Below, piece by piece: positions 44,406 through 53,137 of a stretch of 64,000 nt of DNA (positions are counted from its first letter, which is position 1; each line of letters starts with the position of its first letter). The position numbers and the translations under genes were made by a program. Source of the DNA: Dialister histaminiformans (lineage in GTDB: Bacteria > Bacillota > Negativicutes > Veillonellales > Dialisteraceae); contig NZ_FMXA01000008.1 of the NCBI RefSeq assembly GCF_900103425.1, forward strand, positions 1 to 64,000, written 5' to 3'. The notes under the pieces are model-generated. The model did not search any database, was not told where the DNA came from, and saw nothing but the letters and a program-made list of their open reading frames with translations.

Positions 44406-45782
44406 ATGGGAGAATTATCGGCCGTTGTCCTGGCAGCTGGACAGGGAACCAGAATGAAATCCAAATTGCCTAAAGTGCTTCATAAAGTATGTGGAGTGCC
44501 AATGGTTAATCAGGTAATCCGGATTATCAAGAACGCAGGCTGTACCCGGTGCATCGCGGTAACCGGATTCAAAGAAGAACTGGTACGTAAGTCACTGGGA
44601 GACTCTGTTTCTTTTGTTCACCAGACAGAACAGCTGGGGACTGGGCATGCAGTTATGCAGGCAATGCCATTACTGGAATCGGATGAAGACGGTTATGTTC
44701 TGGTTATCTGTGGAGATACACCACTTCTCAGGGCAGAGACAATACGCAATCTGATTGACGTTTGTATCCATAACAGAGCTTCGGCAACCGTATTGACAGC
44801 CCGACTGGATAACCCGTTTGGATATGGCAGAGTTATCCGTGATAAGGATGGGCACATGCAGCGCATTGTAGAGCAGAAGGATGGAACAGAAAGCGAACTG
44901 GCGGTTAATGAAATTAACACCGGGACCTACTGCTTCCATGTGGCTGACTTAGTGGATGCGCTTCATAAGATTGATAACCATAATGCTCAGCAGGAATATT
45001 ATCTTACGGATGTATTTGGTATCATGATCCGGGAAAACAAGCAGGTTATCCCGGTCGTTGCGGAAGATGCAGATGAAACTATGGGGGTAAATTCCAGAAG
45101 ACAGCTGGCAACTGCCAATAAGGTCCTTTATCTTCGCAAGGCAGAAGAACTGATGGACCAGGGAATCACCATTGTTTCTCCTGAAAATACATACATTGGA
45201 CAGGATGTCATGGTCGGACATGATACGACTATCCTGCCGGGGACCATCCTTTCCGGGAATACCAAGGTAGGGGAAGATTGTGTCATCGGACCGGATACCC
45301 AGCTGGATAATGTAACCTGCGGGAATGGAAATACGCTGAATCGTGTGTATGCTCATGATTGCACGATTGGAAATAACAATACCATGGGACCGTTTGTACA
45401 CCTTCGTCCGGATACAGATATCCATAATCACGTTAAGATCGGCAATTTTGTGGAAGTTAAGAATTCCGTAGTGGATGATGGAACCAAACTGCCGCATCTG
45501 ATTTACTGCGGTGATGCGGATCTGGGCAAAAAGGTAAACTTCGGCTGTGGTACGGTAACGGTTAATTTCGATGGTAAGAATAAACATCGAACCGTGGTAG
45601 AAGACCATGCATTTATCGGATGCAATACCAATCTGGTGGCTCCGGTTCATGTAGGAAAGAATGCGTTTACTGCTGCCGGCTCCACTATTACTGAGGATGT
45701 ACCGGATAACGCACTGGCCATTGCAAGACAGCGTCAGACAAATAAGATTAACTGGGTGACAAAAGACACCTATAAGGATTAA
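44406..45782 (+). CDS. glmU: Bifunctional GlmU (GlcN-1-P acetyltransferase / GlcNAc-1-P uridyltransferase)
   Basis: Makes UDP-GlcNAc for peptidoglycan and other envelope polymers. The N-terminal nucleotidyltransferase has LAAGQGTRMKSKLPKVLH; a linker leads to the C-terminal left-handed beta-helix of hexapeptide repeats with the acetyltransferase site (VNFDGKNKHRTVVEDHAFIG). It is 458 residues from ATG 44406, which has GGGAGG upstream; the longer open frame upstream has no site. prs follows after 48 nt, the usual order in Bacillota. Confidence 0.97.
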   Translation: MGELSAVVLAAGQGTRMKSKLPKVLHKVCGVPMVNQVIRIIKNAGCTRCIAVTGFKEELVRKSLGDSVSFVHQTEQLGTGHAVMQAMPLLESDEDGYVLVICGDTPLLRAETIRNLIDVCIHNRASATVLTARLDNPFGYGRVIRDKDGHMQRIVEQKDGTESELAVNEINTGTYCFHVADLVDALHKIDNHNAQQEYYLTDVFGIMIRENKQVIPVVAEDADETMGVNSRRQLATANKVLYLRKAEELMDQGITIVSPENTYIGQDVMVGHDTTILPGTILSGNTKVGEDCVIGPDTQLDNVTCGNGNTLNRVYAHDCTIGNNNTMGPFVHLRPDTDIHNHVKIGNFVEVKNSVVDDGTKLPHLIYCGDADLGKKVNFGCGTVTVNFDGKNKHRTVVEDHAFIGCNTNLVAPVHVGKNAFTAAGSTITEDVPDNALAIARQRQTNKINWVTKDTYKD

Positions 45783-45830
45783 AATATATATAAGAGTTTA
45801 TTATTTTTGTTCCCATAAAGGAGAATCGTC

Positions 45831-46784
45831 ATGGACATGGAAGACACTTCAAAACTTAAGATTTTCACAGGTAACGCTCATCCTGCATTAGCACAGGAAA
45901 TCTGCGATTACATCGGCGTTCCGCTGGGAAAGGCTGTTTGCGGCCGTTTTAACAATGGTGAAATTCAGGTAATGGTTAACGAAAGTGTCCGCGGTAAGGA
46001 TGTATTTATTATCCAGCCAACCGGCGCGCCGGTTAATGATAACCTGATGGAACTGCTCATCATGGTTGATGCCATGAAGAGAGCATCCGCCCGTCATATC
46101 ACCGTTATCGTTCCATATTATGGTTATGCCCGTCAGGATCGTAAGACCCGCGGCAGAGAACCAATCAGTGCCAAGCTGGTAGCAGACCTTATGAGTACTG
46201 CCGGTGTTACCCGTGTAGTAACCATGGATCTTCATGCAGGCCAGATTCAGGGCTTCTTCGATGTTCCTGTAGATCACCTCATGTCTACTTCTATTCTGGC
46301 TAAGTACATTAAGTCCATGAAGCTGGAAAACCTGACCATTGTTTCTCCGGATCTTGGCGGGGTAACCCGTGCCAGAGAACTGGCTGACCGTCTGGGCGCA
46401 CCGATTGCCATTATTGAAAAGCGCCGTCCGGAACCAGGGGTAGCCAAGGTTATGAACATTATCGGTACGGTAAAGGACAGAAGCTGCGTCCTCGTTGATG
46501 ATATTGTCGACACAGCCGGTTCCCTCTGCGAAGGCGCTAAGGCACTGGATAAGGCGGGTGCTATGGGTGTTTACGCAGCCGTTTGCCATCCGGTTCTGAC
46601 CGATCCGGCAACTGAACGTGTAAAGAACTCCTGCCTCAAGCAGCTTATTGTAACCAATTCCCTTCCAATTGAAGATTACAAGAAACAGACCAAGCTTAAG
46701 GTTCTCTCTGTAGCACCGCTGCTCGGTGAAGCTATTATGCGTATTTTCCATGATGCTTCTGTAAGCTCTTTGTTTGATAAATAA
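45831..46784 (+). CDS. prs: Ribose-phosphate pyrophosphokinase
   Basis: Makes PRPP from ribose-5-phosphate and ATP, supplying PyrE and purine, His and Trp synthesis. The 317-residue protein shows IMVDAMKRASARHITVIVPY, the ATP loop YARQDRKTRGREPIS, and the PRPP-binding SCVLVDDIVDTAGSLCEGA. AAAGGAG lies upstream. Its stop shares one base with the pth start (TAATG). Confidence 0.97.
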   Translation: MDMEDTSKLKIFTGNAHPALAQEICDYIGVPLGKAVCGRFNNGEIQVMVNESVRGKDVFIIQPTGAPVNDNLMELLIMVDAMKRASARHITVIVPYYGYARQDRKTRGREPISAKLVADLMSTAGVTRVVTMDLHAGQIQGFFDVPVDHLMSTSILAKYIKSMKLENLTIVSPDLGGVTRARELADRLGAPIAIIEKRRPEPGVAKVMNIIGTVKDRSCVLVDDIVDTAGSLCEGAKALDKAGAMGVYAAVCHPVLTDPATERVKNSCLKQLIVTNSLPIEDYKKQTKLKVLSVAPLLGEAIMRIFHDASVSSLFDK

Positions 46785-47362
46785 TGAAACTTATTGCAGG
46801 ATTAGGAAATCCAGGAAAAGAATATGAACATACCCGTCATAATATGGGTTTTGACGTGGTAGATGAACTGGCTTCGCGCTGGCATGTTCTGAACTGGAAA
46901 GAGGCATTTAAGGCGGAAATAGCAACAGTGGTTGTCCATGGGGAAAAGGTCTGCCTTATGAAGCCACTGACCTATATGAATCTCAGCGGGGAAGCTGTTG
47001 GCGCTGCCGCCCGTTTTTACAAGATTGATGCAGAGGATATCTGGGTTATCTGTGATGATTTGGATCTTCCAGCCGGGCGGACAAGAATCAGGAAAAAAGG
47101 TTCAGCCGGTGGCCATAATGGGTTAAAATCCATCATTGCTCATCTGGGAACACAGAATTTTACAAGATTCCGTATCGGAGTGGGGCATCCTCAGGATGGC
47201 CATACCGTGGTGGACCATGTGCTTGGTAAACCATATGGTGAGGATATCGCCCGTATTGCGGAAGCAAAGAAACATACCGCTGATTCGGTGGAAGGAGCCC
47301 TTGAAATGGGCGTGGATAAGGCGATGAGTGCTTTTAATCCACATAAGGAAAGCCGGAAATAG
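46784..47362 (+). CDS. pth: Peptidyl-tRNA hydrolase
   Basis: Recycles tRNA from drop-off peptidyl-tRNA. The N terminus GLGNPGKEYEHTRHNMGFDVVD contains the catalytic histidine, MKPLTYMNLSGEAV the conserved asparagine, and DDLDLPAGRTRIRKKGSAGGHNGLKS the basic substrate region. It is 192 residues. glmU-prs-pth is a conserved run in Bacillota; mfd, which often follows, lies about 14 kb further on here. Confidence 0.97.
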   Translation: MKLIAGLGNPGKEYEHTRHNMGFDVVDELASRWHVLNWKEAFKAEIATVVVHGEKVCLMKPLTYMNLSGEAVGAAARFYKIDAEDIWVICDDLDLPAGRTRIRKKGSAGGHNGLKSIIAHLGTQNFTRFRIGVGHPQDGHTVVDHVLGKPYGEDIARIAEAKKHTADSVEGALEMGVDKAMSAFNPHKESRK

Positions 47363-47407
47363 AAAAATTCCCTGTATCAATTTCAAACTGAACAGCTAAT
47401 ATGATTT

Positions 47408-47451
47408 GAGGATGTGGAAAGACAATGTCTGTGTTTTCACATCCTCTTTTT
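47408..47451 (+). terminator. Terminator after pth
   Basis: GAGGATGTG/CACATCCTC with an inner AGACA/TCTGT stem and TTTTT. The outer stem is identical to the one after queA. Confidence 0.9.
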
Positions 47452-47505
47452 GTCTAAACCGTTAGGATTCGGAGATTATTCAAAGAAAGACCGACAGGAG
47501 GTATT

Positions 47506-48195
47506 ATGCACGGATTACTTATTGTTTTTGAAGGGATTGACGGCAGCGGCAAAGCCACGCAGTCTGCGGAACTGGTAAAACGGCTTAACGACGCAGGACG
47601 ACAGGTTATGCATGTATCTTTTCCTGATTACGACAGCCCTTCTTCAGCACTGGTTAAGATGTATCTTCATGGGGATTTTGGGAAAAATCCTTCCGATGTC
47701 AATCCCTATGCGTCATCTTTGTTTTATGCATTAGACAGGTTTGCTTCTTATCGGACGAAGTGGAAGGATTTCTATCAGCAGGGAGGAATTGTCATTGCCG
47801 ATAGGTATACCACCAGCAATATGGTGCATCAGATGACCAAATTTGATGATGAGCAGGAACGTGCACAGTTTCTTGAGTGGCTGGAAAAAACAGAATATAC
47901 AGAACTTGAACTTCCGAAACCAGATTGTGTCATCCTGCTGGATGTTCCGCTTACCATTTCTGAAAAACTGGTGAAAGAACGGGCGGTTCGAGGCGGATCC
48001 ATGGATATTCATGAGCAGCATATAGACTATCTCAGGCGTTGTCATGCAGCGTATCAGATACTTTGTCAGAAATATGGATGGAGACGGGTGGAGTGTACCC
48101 ATGAGGGAGCCATCAGAAGTATACATGATATTGCCAATGATGTATTCTGTGAAATTCAAACCCTTCTGGCCACGAAAGCGCAGGAGGAGAAATAA
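47506..48195 (+). CDS. tmk: Thymidylate kinase
   Basis: Phosphorylates dTMP to dTDP. The P-loop is FEGIDGSGKATQS (8-20), the DR motif is ADRYTTSNM, and a lid region follows (VKERAVRGGSMDIHE). It is 229 residues, slightly longer than the E. coli enzyme; the FYALDRFASYRTKWKDF segment is typical of the longer Clostridia-type variant, which may accept other deoxynucleotides. AGGAGG precedes the ATG. It is monocistronic, not beside holB as in many Bacillota. Confidence 0.9.
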   Translation: MHGLLIVFEGIDGSGKATQSAELVKRLNDAGRQVMHVSFPDYDSPSSALVKMYLHGDFGKNPSDVNPYASSLFYALDRFASYRTKWKDFYQQGGIVIADRYTTSNMVHQMTKFDDEQERAQFLEWLEKTEYTELELPKPDCVILLDVPLTISEKLVKERAVRGGSMDIHEQHIDYLRRCHAAYQILCQKYGWRRVECTHEGAIRSIHDIANDVFCEIQTLLATKAQEEK

Positions 48196-48207
48196 TCATC
48201 ATATAAG

Positions 48208-48265
48208 AAAGGGCGTGGTCTGATCCTTTTATGCAGGATATAAAAGGAGTTGACCATGCCTTTTT
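48208..48265 (+). terminator. Long two-part terminator after tmk
   Basis: AAAGGGCGTGGTC/GACCATGCCTTTTT with an inner TCCTTTTAT/ATAAAAGGA stem. The IS remnant begins directly at its T-tract. Confidence 0.9.
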
Positions 48266-48854
48266 AGGGTTATAGGACATTTTGTGTGTTTTTAATGCCA
48301 ATGAAGCTAGTATTTATCGAGCTTTATAGGCACTACAACAAGGGAATTTTGTCGTGGGTTACAAATCTTCCATTTAAGAATTTTGAAGAATTTCCTTATT
48401 AAAGGCAACCAGGTCTGCTTTAAAGCTGAAGAATAGGTATTACATATAAAATTTTGCTATGAATTTCCAGAAGGAAGCAGTTTGGTACGCTTTCTTATAC
48501 CTGTTCATGCACTTGCTAACGACCAGCAAGGTCAATTACTAGATGGTATTCCCGTCTCTGCATCATCGGATAAGAATAGGAGAATTTTATACAAAAAAGG
48601 CAAGAATACTATGCGAAGCTCCTTTCTGGAGAGAAAGGGGGGACCATCCGGTGACCGGATGATGGATAGTTGATTCCTCAATGTTGGAGTAAAGGAAATA
48701 TTGCCAAAGTATTGAACCGGTTCCTATGCTACAATTTGACATCTGATTATCTGTAATGTTTTAAATTATCTTCTTGAGCAACTTTTGTTTTGCACAACTT
48801 TTGAACGAAATTTCTTGTAGAATTCAGGAACCACACTTTTTGTCCTATAAGCCA
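48266..48854. mobile_element. Internally deleted IS remnant with both ends
   Basis: The left end AGGGTTATAGGACA begins at 48266, with a decayed copy of the subterminal hairpin (about 48294-48334). The right end is TGTCCTATAA at 48841-48850, matching 261-270. The 589 bp between are too short for a transposase. They include an open stretch around 48482-48673 without a ribosome binding site and with no homology I recognise. The right tip has lost the final CCCT, so the element is probably immobile. Confidence 0.65.
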
Positions 48855-48939
48855 ACATTACCTCGGTTGTGTGTGATGCTGTGGAAGGATAACAGCTTGT
48901 TCCAGATATAAAAACGCTTAAAACGGCCATTTCGCAAAG

Positions 48940-48951
48940 AACAAATGTTCT
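48940..48951. promoter_or_regulatory. LexA/DinR-like dyad
   Basis: GAACAAATGTTC fits the Bacillota SOS box GAACNNNNGTTC and extends to AAGAACA/TGTTCTT. It lies 41 bp past the stop of the minus-strand small gene and has no plus-strand gene directly after it, so its target is unclear. Confidence 0.35.
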
Positions 48952-48991
48952 TGAAACGGTATAAAAAAACTGGCCATTACAGCCAATCTTT

Positions 48992-49147
48992 TTATCTAAA
49001 AAATATACTTGTAATTATATTAATTGTAATAGGTAACCCAACAACAAATACACCTATAAACCAATCCGGAACGGGGCAAAAAACACCAACTAAAAATAGA
49101 ATAAAGAATATGAATGTTACAGTTGTTGCAACGCTATCATCTTTCAT
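48992..49147 (-). CDS. Small hydrophobic membrane protein, 51 residues
   Basis: The minus-strand frame starts at ATG 49147 and stops at 48992. AGGAG is 8 nt upstream of the ATG, and a TATAAA -10-like element lies about 40 bp further up. The product has a short charged N terminus (MKDDSVATT), a hydrophobic helix (about 10-24), a CPVPDW turn, and a second hydrophobic helix (about 30-50) ending in Arg. No family recognised. It lies in a mobile-element-scarred gap, with AT-rich codons unlike its neighbours, which suggests acquisition. Confidence 0.5.
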   Translation of the reverse strand: MKDDSVATTVTFIFFILFLVGVFCPVPDWFIGVFVVGLPITINIITSIFFR

Positions 49148-49513
49148 TTTAGCAACTCCTAAAAACAAATCTCTGTAAACAGTTTATAACACAAAAAACA
49201 ATCAATCAATAGAACTTATGTACTGATAATTCAACATTTAAATATGCGTCTGGAAGAATTCCTTTTTCAGAAGACTCATAAAATAGTGCAATCTACACCC
49301 GGCGTGAACGTGGTTAAGAGTTATATGGCACATAGGATTTGAGACATTAGCCGTTGGTTAAAATTCAGATAATGTGGATATAGGGAAGAAATAACCATAG
49401 GCATAAGCTATAGACATATTTAAATACATTGTGATACACATCTCCCTGATTTATAATAGAGCGCAAATGTATACTCTGGCTGTACAATATTAATCTAAAA
49501 GGAGATGCAATCT

Positions 49514-50859
49514 ATGTCAAAAAATGCAAATACAAGTGCCCTTATTATCGGGTTTGCTATGTTTGCGGTGTTTTTCGGCGCTGGCAATCTGGTGTTTCCA
49601 CCTCTGATTGGGCTTATGTCAGGAAGTTACTGGGGGATTGCCATCCTTGGTCTGGCTATTTCTGCGATTTTGTTCCCTATAGCTACCATTATCGCGGTGG
49701 ATAACATGGGAGGAACTATCCAGTCGATCTGCGCACCTGTTGCTGCATGGTTTACCAGGGGATACATGGTTATGTGGATTATATTTATCCTCACATGCGG
49801 GGTGCCGCGTCAGGCAGGTGTAGGGATTGAAAGCGGACTGCTCAGTGTATTCTCGTCACTTCAGGGTAATGATATGCTCAGGATTGCTCTTCTGGCAGGA
49901 TATTTCCTTGTTGTATTGATTCTTACCTTGCGCCCTTCTAAGATTGTTGATATTGTAGGGAAATATCTCACACCATTTCTGCTTGTTTGCCTGGCTGTTA
50001 TGATTGCTCTGGCAGTTCTTCAGCCTCTGGGAACCCCGGTGGCTCCGCAGGTGGATAATGTTTTCTCCTATTCCTTCCTACAGGGATATCAGACAGGGGA
50101 TGTGGCCGTAGGTATTGCCATTGCTGGTATGTTTATTGCATCCATTAAGGCCAGGGGATATACAGACCCGGCATTACGACACAAAATGACATTGAAGGCG
50201 GCCATTGTTGCTTTTCTGGGTCTTCTCATCGTTTATGGCGGACTTCTCTATCTGGGAGCTACCGGTTCTGGTATGTTTGATGCGAAAATGGATCAGACCG
50301 CTCTTCTTAATGGCCTGGTTCATGCACTGACAGGGACAGCAGGAAATATGATTCTTGGTATTGGTATTTTTCTGGCATGCCTTACCACGACAATCGGCGT
50401 TGGCTCTACCATTGCCAATCTGACCGTGGATTTGTCCGGCGGAAAAATTCCTTTTAACTATATGATGGTGTTTGTATGCCTCTTTGGCATGGCAGAAGCA
50501 TGTATTGGGGTTCAGGGAATTATTCGTTACACCTTCTGGATTTTTATTGCCATTTATCCTGTGTCCATTGCACTCATGATTCTCGGGGTTTTTTGCAGGT
50601 ATGTGCCAAATCATGGGGCGTGGAAGGGGGCAGTTGCCATGGCAACGATTATTGGGCTGTTTGAAGGGCTTATGCAGCTTAATGAAAGCGGTATTACGGA
50701 TCTTCCGTTGATTCTCTTATTCAGGCATATAATTGTATTCCGTTTGCATCCTCTGGTTTTGCATGGGTGATTCCTTCAGTGATTGGATTCATTATCGGAG
50801 CGGTTATCGTCAGAATGCAAGGGGGTAATCCTTATCCGATGCTTTCTGAAGATAAATGA
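49514..50859 (+). pseudogene. brnQ: Branched-chain amino acid carrier BrnQ, frameshifted near its C terminus
   Basis: LIVCS-family sodium-coupled Leu/Ile/Val transporter with the N-terminal signature FAMFAVFFGAGNLVFPP and about eleven recognisable membrane segments. The ATG at 49514 has AAAAGGAG 9 nt upstream. Frame 1 ends at 50770 with a non-family tail FRHIIVFRLHPLVLHG. From about 50707 the -1 frame continues the family sequence (LIQAYNCIPFASSGFAWVIP and GFIIGAVIVRMQ) to a stop at 50859. One missing base near 50705-50710 explains this. The lesion removes the last membrane helix; it may be a real mutation or a sequencing error. Confidence 0.85.
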
Positions 50860-50882
50860 GATAATTTAAGGAGTTTAAAATT

Positions 50883-51731
50883 ATGGCATTGGTAATTGAC
50901 AAGATAGTAGAAGATTCGCTGAATTGTAAGCAGGAAAGGCCGGCATCTCTGGAATCTCTGGTCTTTTCCATTGACGGATATCAGGTGTATGGGACGGCCT
51001 TGATACCAGGTGGAGAAAAGGAACAGGTGTATCCTTGTGTCATACTCTGTCATGGATTTCCAGGATTTGCCTCCACTTTTGATATAGCACAGAACCTGCG
51101 TCGCACCGGACTGGTAGTCATCAGTTTTTCCTATCGCGGAAACTGGGGAAGTCAGGGGAATTATACTTTTTCCGGGGCCATCGATGATGCTGTTCGTGTA
51201 GCTGAGTGGGCTCACGATGAAAAGAATGCAGTACGATATCACATAGACAGAAATAATATCTTTTTTGTCGGGCACAGCATGGGGGGATTTGTTTCTATCA
51301 ACGCCACCCGCCGTCTTCCCTGGGTAAGAGGTACAGCAGTTATGTCCCCTTATGATTTGCCGTACTGGCCACAGCATGGATTGGCAGCACCGATGCGGGA
51401 ACTGATTGATTCCAGTCTGTATGTGCTTCATGTGGAATCACCGGAAGCACTCTATGAGGATGTGGAACACTGCTGCCGGCAAAAATATGGTATCTGGCAG
51501 GCGTTTGAAGATATAAAAGACCGCAACCTCTATTTTATCGGAGCCTCTGAAGATGATGTGGCTCCGGCAAAAACCATGATAGAGCCTTTGTGGACGCAGC
51601 TTGAGAACCATGAGACGGCAGCGATTCAGAATTATGATACATTACCTACCGAACATGCGTATGACAATGTGCGGCTTACCACAAGCCGCATGATTGCGCA
51701 ATGGATAGACAAGGTTCTTGAACACAAATGA
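50883..51731 (+). CDS. Alpha/beta hydrolase
   Basis: A 282-residue cytoplasmic serine hydrolase. The oxyanion region CHGFPGF lies near residues 56-62. The nucleophile elbow GHSMGG puts the serine at 132, and likely triad partners are Asp224/225 (ASEDDVAP) and His258 (PTEHAYD). It resembles the dienelactone-hydrolase/prolyl-oligopeptidase-like peptidase group, including feruloyl- and acyl-esterases. The substrate is not predictable. AAGGAG lies upstream. It starts 23 nt after the restored end of brnQ, so the two may share a transcript. Confidence 0.9.
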   Translation: MALVIDKIVEDSLNCKQERPASLESLVFSIDGYQVYGTALIPGGEKEQVYPCVILCHGFPGFASTFDIAQNLRRTGLVVISFSYRGNWGSQGNYTFSGAIDDAVRVAEWAHDEKNAVRYHIDRNNIFFVGHSMGGFVSINATRRLPWVRGTAVMSPYDLPYWPQHGLAAPMRELIDSSLYVLHVESPEALYEDVEHCCRQKYGIWQAFEDIKDRNLYFIGASEDDVAPAKTMIEPLWTQLENHETAAIQNYDTLPTEHAYDNVRLTTSRMIAQWIDKVLEHK

Positions 51732-51751
51732 GCTGGTATGGATTTGATGAA

Positions 51752-51791
51752 CTCCTCTGGCAGGAATAGGTCCTCCTGTCAGGGGGCTTTT
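51752..51791 (+). terminator. Terminator after the hydrolase gene
   Basis: TCCTCTGGCAGGA pairs with TCCTGTCAGGGGG (with one G-T), then CTTTTT. Confidence 0.85.
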
Positions 51792-51949
51792 TCATTGCAG
51801 GTAAGAAGAAAAATATTTTCCGGAAAATTCACGATAGCATATGAATATGGCGCTGGCATGGCAGGCAGCAAAAGGAAGATTTCGTGGTAAAATCAGAATG
51901 CAGTATGGAAGTATTTTTATAAGAGCTTAAGAGAGGGATATATCACGCT

Positions 51950-52882
51950 ATGATTATCAATACTGGGCAAAGAACAGATATCCCGGCATTTTATCCTGAA
52001 TGGTTTGCCAATCGTCTTCGGGCAGGTTATGTATGTGTACGTAATCCATATAATCCTCAGCAGGTGAGTCGTTACCGTCTGGACCCCGGGGTAGTGGATG
52101 TTATCGGATTCTGTACTAAGAATCCCAAACCTTTCTTCCCATATCTGTCTCTTCTGGAACCTTATGGTCAGTACTGGTTTGTCACCATTACTCCGTATGG
52201 AAAGGATATAGAACCTTATGTTCCGCCTGCAGAGCAGGTTATGGAATCTTTTAAATTTCTGTCTTTACGAACAGGAATACATTCTATTGGCTGGAGATAT
52301 GATCCGATTCTTTTAACGCAGGAATACACAAAAGAGTGGCATATCCACGCTTTTGACAGCATGGCCGGGGTACTGGAGGGGTATACTGAAACGGTGGTTA
52401 TATCCTTTGTGGATCTGTATCAGAAGGTTCGCAGAAATTTTCCTCAGCTGCAAGAAGTTTCCTGGGAAGACCGTGTGGACATGGGGAAAGCTATGGCAGA
52501 AATTGCCAGAAGACATGGAATGGAGATAAAAACATGTGCTGAAGGCAGACTTCTGGAACCATATGGTGTAAACTGCAATGGGTGCATGACTGTGGATGTA
52601 TATGAGAAAGCCATTGGACAGCCACTGGAGGTTCCTGTTAGAAAACAAAGTCGCGCCTGGTGTTCATGCTATCTTTCCTGTGACATTGGTGCTTATGATA
52701 CTTGCGGACATCTCTGCAGATACTGTTATGCCAATAATGATGTCCGGATGGTGCAAAGACATCGAATGGACCATGATAAACATTCTCCTTTTCTTATCGG
52801 GGGATACAGGGACGGAGACATTATCCATCAGGTGCCACAGCAATCGTGGATTCGGAGAGAGCAAAATTTATTTGAAATCTGA
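51950..52882 (+). CDS. DUF1848 protein (radical-SAM-like cysteine cluster)
   Basis: A 310-residue protein. The N-terminal half has GFCTKNPKPFFPYL and WRYDPI, hallmarks of DUF1848. The C-terminal part has a dense cysteine array at about C238, C240, C244, C252, C256 and C259, ending CRYCYANN. This resembles an iron-sulfur site, and family members are often described as radical SAM-like, but no reaction is known. It is a single gene between a terminator and the riboflavin operon. Confidence 0.85.
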   Translation: MIINTGQRTDIPAFYPEWFANRLRAGYVCVRNPYNPQQVSRYRLDPGVVDVIGFCTKNPKPFFPYLSLLEPYGQYWFVTITPYGKDIEPYVPPAEQVMESFKFLSLRTGIHSIGWRYDPILLTQEYTKEWHIHAFDSMAGVLEGYTETVVISFVDLYQKVRRNFPQLQEVSWEDRVDMGKAMAEIARRHGMEIKTCAEGRLLEPYGVNCNGCMTVDVYEKAIGQPLEVPVRKQSRAWCSCYLSCDIGAYDTCGHLCRYCYANNDVRMVQRHRMDHDKHSPFLIGGYRDGDIIHQVPQQSWIRREQNLFEI

Positions 52883-52926
52883 GTTTTAAATGAGTTTTCA
52901 GTCTGGTAATTTGAATAATTTTGCTC

Positions 52927-52932
52927 TATAAT
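52927..52932 (+). promoter_or_regulatory. -10 of the riboflavin operon
   Basis: TATAAT about 25 bp before the riboswitch. The -35 is poor. Confidence 0.45.
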
Positions 52933-52955
52933 GAGGGAGAAATAAAAATGGTTAA

Positions 52956-53137
52956 TTTCTCTTCAGGGCAAGGTGAAAATCCTTACCGGTGGTGATAGCC
53001 CACGAGCGCAAGCAGATTTGGTGCAATTCCAAAGCCGACAGTAATAAAACAGTATTGGTTTTTGAGTCTGGATGAAAGACAGAGAAGACATGTAAGATAG
53101 AGCCACGCCCTGAAAAGAAACAGGGGGTGGCTTTTTT
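52956..53137 (+). promoter_or_regulatory. FMN riboswitch (RFN element) with terminator
   Basis: The conserved RFN core is present: CTTCAGGGCAAGGTGAAAAT, then CCGGTGGTGATAGCCCACGAG, then GCAATTCCAAAGCCGACAGT and AGTCTGGATGAAAGA. P1 can form from TTCTCT (52956-52961) and AGAGAA near 53090. A terminator hairpin GCCACGCCC/GGGGGTGGC with TTTTTT follows at 53102-53137. FMN binding would favour the terminator and shut off ribDEBAH. The ribD ribosome binding site lies in the terminator 3' arm, so translation may be blocked as well. Confidence 0.96.

Larger units (their letters stand above)
48855..49513. other. AT-rich accessory gap before brnQ
   Basis: Contains a GAAC/GTTC dyad (48940-48951), the small minus-strand membrane-protein gene (48992-49147) and then about 350 bp with no coding signal. 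AAAAGGAG at 49497-49504 is the brnQ ribosome binding site. A plus-strand frame at 48945-49178 is the antisense shadow of the small gene. Confidence 0.55.

Noticed and set aside
48482-48673. 63-residue open frame inside the IS remnant
   Set aside because: No ribosome binding site, and the composition resembles decayed sequence. It lies within a deleted element and matches no family I know.
48945-49178. 77-residue plus-strand frame
   Set aside because: It is the antisense of the minus-strand 51-residue gene. Its start falls inside the GAAC/GTTC dyad, and it has no ribosome binding site.
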